Shown: one piece after another, positions 32,736 through 41,785 of the stretch | Layout of the letters: every line of letters starts with the position of its first letter | How positions within the stretch are numbered: position 1 is the stretch's first letter | DNA from: Tilletia caries | Taxonomy: Eukaryota; Basidiomycota; Exobasidiomycetes; Tilletiales; Tilletiaceae | Direction of reading: 5' to 3' | Assembly (NCBI GenBank): GCA_032718865.1 | Contig: JALUTQ010000038.1 | Location: 1,178,001 to 1,242,000 of the forward strand | DNA: 64,000 bases | Notes under the pieces: model-generated | The model's input: only the letters and a program-made list of their open reading frames with translations | Told to the model about the DNA's origin: nothing | Database searches by the model: none | Program-made: the position numbers and the translations under genes

Positions 32736-34797
32736 ATGCTCAACCCGACATCTTTTATTCGCCTGCTGATCACAGCTGCGGCCGTACTTCCGCTCATCGT
32801 CACCGCCCTTCCGGGTGTCGATCCCGTTAACAATCGTAGAGGAGGCGCGAAGCTCTCATCCTACCATGGCAACATTTCGACTTCCACACCCATCCTCGTC
32901 AGAGATGCCTCGGCAGGTGGCGCATGCAACACTGCAGCTGACTGTGGTTCCGATGCGCCCATGTGCGAATTCCCCTGGGTCTTTGAGCCCAGCCCATATA
33001 ACCAGCCTCAACGCGTCTGCATGCTCGCCATAAACTACCAAGGCTGCAATTCCGACAGTCAGTGCACCACCCACAACTGCATCACCGGCGCAGATCAGCC
33101 AATTTGTTTCCCTGATGATGGCGGATGCACAGCAAACTCTTGCCCTCAGATCCCAACCACCGACATGCGCTGCAGGTACGACTACGATTGCACAGGTCGG
33201 GGGCGATGCGGAAAGGGTTCCGATGTGCGCAAGTAGGTGTTTTCTTGACCCCGCTTCAATCTCAGATTTCGGATTTTGACCCTCTTGGCTCTTACTTCTT
33301 CCATGTGTCCTCCCCCACAGCAACGGCGTCTCGCTCGAAGGCTTTTGCCTCATCGCAGGGAACAATCCTTGCACCGAAAGCGCAGAGTGCTCCAGCGGAA
33401 CGTGCCAGGCCAACAACTTCTGCGCAAAGGATAACGTCCTTGGGCTGCCTGCTCCCAATGATTACACCTGCGGTAGCAATTTCCGCCCGACTAGCTTCAG
33501 CTACGTCGCCTCCACCGAACTCGCCGACGGCTCCTTTACCATCTCCCCCATATTCTACAACTACCGCTACTGTGGATGGAACGACCAGAACGCGATTTGC
33601 TCTCAAAACTCGGAATGCAAATCTGGGCTTTGTCTGGTCTCACCCTACAACGACGGGGAAAAGCGATGCGGCATGGGAGCCGACATCGGTCAACTGTGCT
33701 TACGGGATGCCGACTGTCACAGCCAACGCTGTGCCCATACCAAAGGTGTCAGCCATACCTCCTGCACATACCAGCCCGTCGGTGGAGGATGCTCGATGCC
33801 GTCTCAATGTGGGTCAAACAAGTGCACGTACAGCAAGTGCCAAGCCGCAGACGTGGGAGGAAAGTGCTACTATTCCTCCGATTGCAGCACGAGCAACTGC
33901 AGCAATGGCATCTGCGGCTTTTTGGGCGCTACTACTACCACCACCACCGCGACCACAGCTACGACCACGACTGCAAGCACTGCCAGCGCCCCATCGACAA
34001 CTGACTCCACCGCAACATCAACCTCTTCTAGTGCAACTACAACGAGCACTTCCACAACGACGTTGACTTCTACAGGTTCCACAACCACAGCTGCGTCCAC
34101 CAGCACATCGATCTCCACTCCGACATCTTCTATGTCTACCTCTACCTCTACTTCAACAACTACTACCACCACACCGAAGATCTCCACCACCACCACTTCC
34201 GTGTCGACCGCTTCGACGTCCAAGCCCAGCTCGTCGACCACATCAACTACCTCCAAAGCTTCGGGCTAAAGCGCTGGCACGACGACGACGTCCAAGAGCA
34301 GCACCAGTAGCACAACCAGCAAGTCGTCGACCACTTCCACCTCGTCAAAGCCAATCTCGACGACGGCACCCTCGACGTCTATCAAGCCAAGCACGACAAC
34401 CCGATCGAGCACTGTCATTTCCACGTCGAGCACGTCAAAGTCCACAGCCACAGCCTCCAGGTCCACAACTACGACCTCCAAGTCTACGAGCACGACTTCC
34501 AAGTCCACAATAACGACTTCCAAGTCCACAATAACGACCTCTAAGTCCGCAACCACAACCTCCAAGCCCACGACCACGACGTCGGTGAAACCCCTTCCCT
34601 CCGGCGCACCCTGCTCCGTCAACACGATCTGCCAATCCGGCTATTGTCGTGCCAAGCTCAACCCGGACGGAACACGAGCCTCGCAGGCGTATTGCGACAT
34701 CAAGAAGACGGGCGGGGCGGCTTGCTATCAGAACGCAGGCTGCTTGAGTGGGAGCTGTATCATTGCAAAGGGGGCGTCGAGTGGGAGTTGCAAGTGA
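32736..34797 (+). CDS. Secreted cysteine-rich, Ser/Thr-rich protein with an in-frame stop
   Basis: join(32736..33232, 33321..34797); the 88-nt intron has GTAGGT...CACAG ends. A signal peptide (FIRLLITAAAVLPLIVTALP) starts the protein. At least nine cysteine modules of the type C-x4-6-C-x-S-x2-C (for example CNTAADCGSDAPMC, CTESAECSSGTC, CYYSSDCSTSNC) fill residues 60-370. A long Thr/Ser tract (STSTSTTTTTTP) follows, and then two final cysteine modules (CSVNTICQSGYC, CYQNAGCLSGSC). TAA at 34267-34269 (codon 482) interrupts the Ser/Thr tract; coding quality and frame are unchanged after it, giving 657 codons if read through. It looks like an extracellular, heavily O-glycosylated wall or matrix protein; no precise family is claimed. 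Confidence 0.75.
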
Positions 34798-35190
34798 TGG
34801 GAAGCAGGAAGAGAGGGACTTGAGAAGGTCAACGGGCGGCACGGGACAGCGAATGGTCTGGCAATCTGAGGGTGCTTTTTGTGCTCGTTTCCTCTTCCAT
34901 GGTTGCTGTGAACACTTGAGGGGAGGGTATCGTCACCGAAAACATATTTTTCAACAGTCACCAATCGTCATAATAGTCACAATAGTCACACTACACTGCC
35001 AGTCGGCTGCGAGGATCCTCACCCATCGCGAGGATCTCGCAGGATCATCGTGAGGCTGAGTGAGGCTAACTCGACCCAGGATTTCCCACGATCATTTTGG
35101 GCTCAATCGTTGAGAGTCGCACGAGATGGTAAGCCCACGATCATCCTCAGAAATCCCAAAAAATGAGAAAAAATGAGGGGAAAAAATAAA
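34798..35190. repeat. GAGGATC-rich palindromic stretch
   Basis: From about 35008 the words GAGGATCCTC, GAGGATCTCG and CACGATCATCC recur on both strands. A matching set (GAGGATCTCCTC, GAGGATGATCCTCACG) lies at 35438-35525, on the other side of the tRNA-like sequence. The pair may be the two ends of one small element, but ends and target duplication could not be fixed. Confidence 0.4.
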
Positions 35191-35194
35191 AATA

Positions 35195-35268
35195 CTCACA
35201 CCCGGATTCGAACCCGGGACTTTTTTTTCGAAATCCAGCGGTGTTACCACTAAACCACGAGCGCCGCA
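35195..35268 (-). ncRNA. tRNA-derived relic
   Basis: The minus strand reads an A box (TGGTTTAGTGGTAA) and, about 30 bases on, a perfect B box (GGTTCGAATCC) in a five-pair T-stem (CCGGG/CCGGG). The acceptor arm pairs badly (two mismatches and two wobbles) and the anticodon arm is replaced by ATTTCGAAAAAAAA. So it is not a working tRNA but a decayed tRNA or the head of a tRNA-derived SINE. The ORF across it with GSNPG is the known by-product of a B box. Confidence 0.45.
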
Positions 35269-36407
35269 GCAGATAGTAACCATTTCCAGTTCAAAATAAT
35301 ATAATGTCACATAATTTTGGAAACACGAATCCAGGGCATGGGGATGATTCAAATGCTGGCTGACGCGCTCAATTAGGACCTGGTGTTGAGAAATAATAAC
35401 GTTGTACAAAAAATATGCCAGGCGGTGCTCATTTATCTGAGGATCTCCTCAGATCTCGTGGATCCCACGAGGGTTGTGGGATGATCGCACGATATCGTCG
35501 AGGATGATCCTCACGTGTCGTGCTGAGGACTATCCCCAGTTCTTCATGTACGATTGGCAGTGTAGAACACGGAAGCAATGAATGCATGGCGTACACATTA
35601 TGAGACGAAGAGCAGTGGCCGATCTTGGTCTTCTGTAAATCACTGTGAAGGAGAGATCGCGCAGGAAGGCTACAACGGAAAAGGAAGAGCGTTAAAACAG
35701 TAACGTTCACGAATTGGATTCATGGGCGCCGGACGGGTTGTCATCGCATGACGAGGAGATTGTGTAAAGGGGTCAAAAGGGTTGGATGAGGAGAGGTAGG
35801 ATGTAAAGGGACAGATCTTTCGGTCAGTACAAGATACTGTGACCGAAAGTGGGACCAGCTGCGTAAATGAATAGACCCAGCAACTTTGTTCATACGTCTC
35901 TTCGCTGGTATTTTAATGGGCGAGGCGTACCCGGACCACGGAACACGCCTTCTTTGGCGTAGCAGGACCAAAACCTTGAGAAGTGGATTTGAAGCAGTCT
36001 CATGGCTCTCGTGTAAATCGCAGGCTTGGAGCACCGACCGTCGTCCCGACTAACCTTACAACCTCTGCGCGGTGCGCCCACTTCCTCCTCTCCTGAAGGA
36101 TAAAAGACTGTACAATTACCCAGACTTTAGTTCTGGGTTTTTATCGGCCCCGGCCCCTTACGGCCGTATTGTTCATTGCAACATCAATAGAATTTTTTTT
36201 CGCAATTCGGCTTCAAACCTTCTCAGATTTTTTTTAGAGGGGGGTCCATTCGATTCTCTGTTACGTGTCCAAATTTCAGCTCATTCGGAGCAGTTTGAGG
36301 TGTACTTCATTTAGTGACGGAAGTTGAGCGTTTCGGATTTAGTCCATGATCATGGAAATTAGCAGCAAAGCTCTTAACTCCGAAGGCCCGAAGCGCCCAC
36401 CACCAGC
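35269..36407. other. Intergenic stretch, diverged repeats only
   Basis: No gene supported. A segment at about 36118-36200 (CCCAGACTTTAGT, then CCCCTTACGGCCG and TTGCAACATC) recurs in diverged form at 39650-39720, so it is an old dispersed repeat. Confidence 0.5.
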
Positions 36408-36414
36408 ACTCCCT

Positions 36415-38107
36415 CTCAGTGAAAATTTAAATGGATCCCCTGTGTATCAAACCTGTTTTTGTGTATCCGCTGTGTATTTTCTATGGATCAGTCGCCGATC
36501 TGCACGCATCACGAGTGCACGACACGCGTGACATGCATGACATTCATGACATCCGTGCGTGACATGCATGAAATGCGTGCGTGACATGACATTCGGCATG
36601 AATGAATGTCATGAATGACATGAATGACATGAACCCGTGCTTCGAGTCGGCTGTCGTGCAGTCGTGACAGCGTGACATGCATTACTCTCTGCTGGCCGCT
36701 GGCCTCTGGGTGAGAGATGAGGAATGCGTGCCCCGTTTGACTTACGGCTACCACACTCGCTTCCCACCATCTCATTCCCTCTCTTGCCTCTGGCTCGGAG
36801 ATGAGAAATGCATACTCCGCTTGACTTACGGCTAACGCGCTCGCTTACCATCGTCTCATTCCCTCTCAGAAAGGGTGACATGCCAAGTGTGGCCGGGGCG
36901 TTGGTGTCGCCGCATTCTCATCTTCCCAAGGGCCTCGAAAATTTTCTTCTCTTCCTGCTTCTTCTCTCTCCCTGCTCTTCCTTCTCCTCTCCCACCACCA
37001 TCTCTTCTCCCCCTACCAGCATCGCCACACCATCACCACCACCACTTTCACTTCACCAGTCCACATCACATCAAGACCATCAACCGCTTCAGGTGAGTTC
37101 CGCCCCCTTCCCCCTTCCCCCTCTGCCTCCCACCTCCGTCTCCGTCTCCTTCTCCTTCTTTGTCTCTGCCAGGCTGCCTCTGTCTCAGCTTTTGCCCCTG
37201 AGCTCGCGTGTAGGTCTACGTCCTCACCTCGGCGCGCGCTCTCTTTCTTCCCTCTGTCTCTCTCTCTGCAGACCCTTCTCTTTCTCTCTCTTTCCCTCTT
37301 TCTTTGCGGACCTCTCCCTTTCTCTCTTTCCCCCCTTTCCCTCAGTAACGGCGATATCAGGACCAGTCAGGCGGTAAGTTTGTCATTGTCTCCTCCCGGC
37401 TCCCCCACGTTCGTCCCATCCACCGGTGCGACTGTGCGAGCTGACCCGCTTCTGCTGTTGTCGTTCCTCTGCTTCCCAGTTCTCCTCCACCAGCTCCTGC
37501 CATCCCTCGCCTTGCAGCGGCCTCGTCTTCTCTCCGCCAGGTCATCAATCTTCTACCCGTCAGTACCGCATCCCTCCCCGGCAGCTGCTGCTGCCCCTTT
37601 TGCTCCGTGCTGACTCCCTTCCTTCCCTCCTCCGATGCACCGCAGTACATCGTCCCTACCCTCTTCACCTCCGCAGTCCCACCAAGCGCCGCTGTTTGCC
37701 TCTGTGCTTTCCATTCGACGAAATGCACTTATTGATTCCTGCCCTGCTATGCCTGTCTGATTTTTGTGTTCATGAACTACAAATGACACACGCACGATAC
37801 ACGGCACATACACAGATGTGTATGGTCCGTGTGTCTCGAGCGCACAATCACAGCGTCACGACGCACGCGCGTGTACGTCCCGTGGATTTTGGCACACGGC
37901 CGTGTACTGCCTGTGTATCGACGATCCACGACCGTGTAATATATATGTATGAAGATCCACAGGCGTGTAACACATACACACACGATACACACATGGCACA
38001 CAAAGCTGTGGATCCTCCGTGGTTGAAACCTGATTTTTGTGTCCAATGTGTATCGTGCGTGTGTCAAGAAAAGGATACACGGGGGATCCATATTAATTTT
38101 TACTGAG
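36415..38107. mobile_element. CTCAG-ended DNA element, 1.7 kb, with 7-bp target duplication
   Basis: Inverted ends of about 34 bases start CTCAGTGAAAATTTAAATGG (left) and, read from the right, CTCAGTAAAAATTAATATGG, both continuing GATCCCC-GTGTATC. The flanks are ACTCCCT on each side (36408-36414 and 38108-38114). The left subterminal part is rich in CATGAATGACATG words and the right part in GTGTATCGTGCGTGTGTC, including an 18-bp inverted repeat (37786-37803 with 38048-38065). The middle (36880-37700) is C/T-rich with GTGAGT and GTAAGT donors and resembles a host 5' leader; no transposase is present. It has the same end type and duplication length as the CSE1-carrying element at 52950. Confidence 0.7.
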
Positions 38108-38114
38108 ACTCCCT

Positions 38115-39000
38115 CACCAGCACTCCCTCACCACCATACCATTTCCCTTCCTCCTGCCACCGACGTCTCTCTACAGCAACGAAGCACATCAAGGTAAGGA
38201 TTTCCTCTCACCATCTGCGCTGCTGAGTGCTGACTGTATTTCTTTCTTTCCAGTCTGCAACGTTTTGAGCGTTTTCTTCCTCCGGTGAGCCTCTCCTCCG
38301 TTGATCCGTCTCTCTCCGCCACTCTTCGGCCATGGTCGTATGTAAAATATGAGAGTGACCACATGCAAATTTCAATCTGTTTCGACTCGGACTCATGGCG
38401 GAGCGGACGAAAGGTAGCGAAGCTACCCTGAACTTCCGTGTAGCCATGAGCGCCTTTGAATCATAACTTGCATCTGTCTGTCATATCAATCATCGCTGAG
38501 AAATGCATTCTACCTTATATAGTGGCCTCAGACAGCTGTGAAGGTTTGGGAGAGATTGAGTAAGAATTGAGCGAGATTCATAAGAGCAAACTCGGCGGCT
38601 ACTTGGTACCCCTGCGCGCGAGCCACATATTCAGTCAGAACTCGACAACGACGCTGTTCCCGAGCTTCAAACTTCACACACTAGACTATAACACCTTCAC
38701 AATTATCTTTATCATGACCGGAGAGAGATCGAGTCAGAGTTGAGGGAGATCCGCCTGTATCAAGTAGGCTGTGTAGCAATACGTGAGGTTTGATTTGGAA
38801 ACCTTTTCTCGGCCGAAAGTAGCTCAAGTTTTATTCATTCTATTTCAACATTTCAAATTTTAATCATCAATCAAAATTACGATCTCCCCCTGCGGGAGTC
38901 ACAGAAATTTTGGGGAAGACTCTGGTCACAAACCAGGTCACTATTTAGTCTATGTATCACCCTGTACTCTGTAGCCTGTTCATATGGACGAAGAAAAGTG
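38115..39000. other. Intergenic stretch with a 5'-leader look, no gene
   Basis: C/T-rich sequence with a GTAAGG donor-like site at about 38196 and a TTTCCAG acceptor-like site at about 38253, but no following ORF. A perfect hairpin GGTAGC-GAA-GCTACC lies at 38413-38427. The rest is AT-rich. Confidence 0.45.
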
Positions 39001-39004
39001 TGCG

Positions 39005-39312
39005 GGACTTTTCTAATGGCCGCCCCGGGGCGGCTCGGAGCCTTTGGCCGCCCCAGGGCGGGTACGTATGGAGAATGTTCTTAAGCCCGCCCCCCACCTT
39101 TCAATGCCCCTAAAAATTTCCGCCCCCATGATCATTACGTAAGTCTCAATTATCTCACGGCTCGCATATCGACACGTTAGAGTGTAGTTGGTGATTGGTG
39201 ATCACGCTATGAAGACCGGGGGGGGGGGGCGGTTTTTGGTTCGGAAAGCAGCGGTGCTAGGGGGGGCGGGCTCAATTGGAGGGCCGCCCCGGGGCGGCCA
39301 TTAGAAACGCCC
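39005..39312. mobile_element. Mutator-type MITE with 9-bp target duplication
   Basis: 308 bp. Left end GGACTTTTCTAATGGCCGCC and right end, read inwards, GGGCGTTTCTAATGGCCGCC, matching at 28 of 30 positions and containing the palindrome GGCCGCCCCGGGGCGGCC. Flanked by AAGTGTGCG at 38996-39004 and 39313-39321. A 9-bp duplication fits Mutator-like transposases. Non-coding. Confidence 0.8.
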
Positions 39313-39433
39313 AAGTGTGCGTGAGGGGGGAGGAAAGTGAGAATGACCCCCCGGCAAACGACTACATATGTAAATGACTGTTTACTACAACATGCGCTTT
39401 GTACATTAGAACTTGGACGCTTTTTCTGTCAGT

Positions 39434-39476
39434 GGGGCGGCGGGGGGGGGCGTCGCCCCCCCGCCGCCCGTGGATC
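39434..39476. repeat. GC-only hairpin with G9/C8 runs
   Basis: GGGGCGGCGGGGGGGGG is followed within four bases by CGCCCCCCCGCCGCCC, giving a stem of up to about 16 pairs. Such a tract could also form quadruplex structures. Its exact length is doubtful because single-base runs are error-prone. Confidence 0.6.
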
Positions 39477-39915
39477 GACAGGTAGTGGAAAGAGGTTTTT
39501 TTTTTCATTATGTAGTTACGATCAAATTATAGTATTATACGATCAAAATTTAAAAACAGAAACTGTGGAGAAGTCTGGGTAACGCTCTGGTCACGCCCCG
39601 CACGACCAGGTCTGTCACGATCTATCGCTCGCTGAATCGCCTTGTTTCCCCAGACTTTAGTATGGGGTTATATCTGCCCCTTAGATTTTTACGGCCGAGA
39701 AAAAGTGTTGCAACATCCTTCGAATGAAATTCTTCAAAACTCCTTTAAATCTTCTCAAACTTCGCCTGGGTGTCCGTGTTCTAAGCATCCATCGACGCTC
39801 TCGATTTCTCCCAGTTTTTCTTTATGAAGATAGCAATTTGCTGTTCACATGCCGTCCTTCCGCCGTTCGTTGCCCGTTTCTGTCTGTCTTCCACCTCCAC
39901 TTTTCCCACGCCTTC

Positions 39916-39990
39916 GATAGCCATAGTCAAAAGTCAAAACCCTCCGAGGAAGTTCATAGCCATAGTCAAAACTCAAAACCCTCCGAGAAA
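39916..39990. repeat. Tandem repeat, 36-bp unit, two copies
   Basis: ATAGCCATAGTCAAAA-TCAAAACCCTCCGAG-AAGTT occurs twice head to tail with three differences. Confidence 0.7.
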
Positions 39991-40185
39991 GTTGAAAGGT
40001 CTTCAACTTTTTGACGAACGCATCACGATTCACGCAGCTACCAACTGCCCAACTTACTCCAGCGTTCACCAACCTTCAACTCTGACCTGCCTAAAACTTA
40101 CAAGTCGTGCCAGTCGTAAGTTGCTTGAGATACACGCCTACATCTACCAGGGGATGGTGCTCCAGAAGACCAGAATGCTACTGAC

Positions 40186-40238
40186 TACTGACTACTGACT
40201 ACTGACTACTGACTACTGACTACTGACTACTGACTACT
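40186..40238. repeat. TGACTAC heptamer tandem, about 7-8 units
   Basis: Perfect head-to-tail repeat of the 7-bp unit CTACTGA. No spacers, so it is a minisatellite and not a CRISPR-like array. Confidence 0.85.
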
Positions 40239-40383
40239 CGTCAGTCCATATCGATTTATCAACTGTGGCCTATGGGTCACCGATCAGGTACGCAATACAC
40301 ATGTTACATTACATCTTTGGGGAGTTCTATGCCTATCTGCTCATCACCTATGTTGTGTGGAAAATCATTGCGGAGAGCTCGAA

Positions 40384-40400
40384 GGGTAGCAAAGCTACCC
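40384..40400. repeat. Perfect hairpin shared with 38413
   Basis: GGGTAGC-AAA-GCTACCC, flanked by CGAA and TGA, matches the hairpin at 38413-38427 in both stem and flanks. Role unknown. Confidence 0.45.
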
Positions 40401-40694
40401 TGAGAGCGAGGCGCGGAGGGCGTCTATGTGATTTGAATGATTGACTGTGCTTCTGGGCCATTGTTTAGGTATGCAATACACCTCCGACAGGTCACAGCAT
40501 TGAGCATGCCTTTTTAGAATTCGAGTCTAAGATATCCAGACCAAGCATTAAGCAACATCAGTCATCAAGAGTCAAGGCATGCATGTTTCTTGATACTTTT
40601 CATTTCCCGTTCATATTCTAATTTCTATAAACTCATGGCTTCAAAAAGTCTGGGGAACACTCTGGCTCAAAAGCCAGGCCGGTGGGATGAGATT

Positions 40695-40986
40695 TGTAAT
40701 AGACTAGCTATACAAGTGCTTCAGAGTTGTGATTCCATGTCCGGAGCAAGTAAGTACAAGTGCAGGGAGCAGCGAGAAGGTGACGAGCACGAGAGAGGGA
40801 AGGCACTCGGCCGAGAGAGGACAAAGGGAAAGGTAGCGACGTGAGGGGAGCGAGCAAGAAAGATAAGAGAGAAAGGGAGATAAGATAGTGAGTCCACGTG
40901 GAGTTGCCACGTGGAGCCACTATCTCCGGAAGCGAGAGCAGTAGAGAAAAAAAAGAAAGAAAGAAAGGCCTGACCCGTCTAGCACA
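40695..40986 (-). repeat. LTR, inverted copy at the 5' end
   Basis: 292 bp, reverse complement of the two plus-strand LTRs apart from a few bases in the T-run near GGCCTTTCTTTC. Reads TGTAATAG at its left edge and AGCACA at its right edge, that is TG...CA when inverted. Confidence 0.9.
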
Positions 40987-41408
40987 TCCCCGCGTCGAGC
41001 AGAACGTCCGTCTCGGGACGAACGACCAGCCTGGACAACGCATCAGCATTGGTGTGTGTGGTGCCTGGCCGATGAACGAAGCGCAGATGCGCGAGATGCG
41101 GCATCAGCTGCGCCCGGCAACGCGAAATCACCGGTCCATAGCGCGCCCCGGCCGAACTCGTGAGCATCGCCCCCAACGGAGCGTGATCCGTCACCACGGT
41201 TACGTCGGCCCCCTCCAACAAGTGGAGGAATCGCCCAAAAGCCCACGCAAGGCACGACAGCTCCAGCTCAGGCGCGACAAGCTTTTGCTCCGATGGCATG
41301 GTCAACCGGGACAAGAAGGCGACAGGTCGCTCCGTCAAGATCACCGTCCGGCCATCAACCTCGAGACGCCGAGCGCGATGGAGCGGACCACGCAAAGCAT
41401 CGTACAAC
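40987..41408 (-). pseudogene. Inverted copy of the RNase H block
   Basis: Read on the minus strand, this gives an unbroken frame with VILTERPVAFLSRLTMPSEQ, LELSCLAWAFGRFLHLLEGA, VVTDHAPLGAML and TNADALSRLVVRPETDV, the second to fourth catalytic parts of a Ty3 RNase H. It is the reverse complement of 47549-47975 except for run lengths (five G here, nine there; four G here, five there). Both its ends directly touch the U3 end (TG...) of an LTR. Confidence 0.85.
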
Positions 41409-41697
41409 TGTGCTAGACGGGTCAGGCCTTTCTTTCTTTCTTTTTCTCTACTGCTCTCGCTTCCGGAGATAGTGGCTCCACGTGGCAACTCCACGTGGAC
41501 TCACTATCTTATCTCCCTTTCTCTCTTATCTTTCTTGCTCGCTCCCCTCACGTCGCTACCTTTCCCTTTGTCCTCTCTCGGCCGAGTGCCTTCCCTCTCT
41601 CGTGCTCGTCACCTTCTCGCTGCTCCCTGCACTTGTACTTACTTGCTCCGGACATGGAATCACAACTCTGAAGCACTTGTATAGCTAGTCTATTACA
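41409..41697 (+). repeat. 5' LTR of the Ty3 element
   Basis: 289 bp, TGTGCTAGACGGG...CTAGTCTATTACA. Contains an internal inverted repeat CCACGTGGCA/TCCACGTGGA around 41477-41500. Directly followed by TGG at 41698. Confidence 0.92.
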
Positions 41698-41713
41698 TGG
41701 TGATGAGAGTATA
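41698..41713 (+). other. Probable primer binding site
   Basis: TGGTGATGAGAGTATA starts right after the LTR. TGG pairs with a tRNA CCA end, as in most LTR elements; which tRNA is used cannot be told by eye. Confidence 0.5.
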
Positions 41714-41785
41714 GATTCCAAGTTTACACTGAACGACAGAAGGAACACACCCACCCCCCAGCCATCTCCCCCACTCACATTCGCC

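Noticed and set aside
35195..35268. Functional tRNA gene
   Set aside because: The acceptor stem has mismatches and the anticodon arm is an A-run; only the T-arm and boxes are good.
36808..37377. Ser/Leu/Pro-rich 189-residue plus-strand frame
   Set aside because: Low-complexity translation of a C/T tract that looks like a leader with introns.
40186..40238. CRISPR-like array
   Set aside because: A 7-bp perfect tandem without spacers in a eukaryotic genome; it is a minisatellite.
40979..41494. A 171-residue minus-strand protein-coding gene
   Set aside because: It is the inverted RNase H block read through from an LTR; explained by the retroelement structure.
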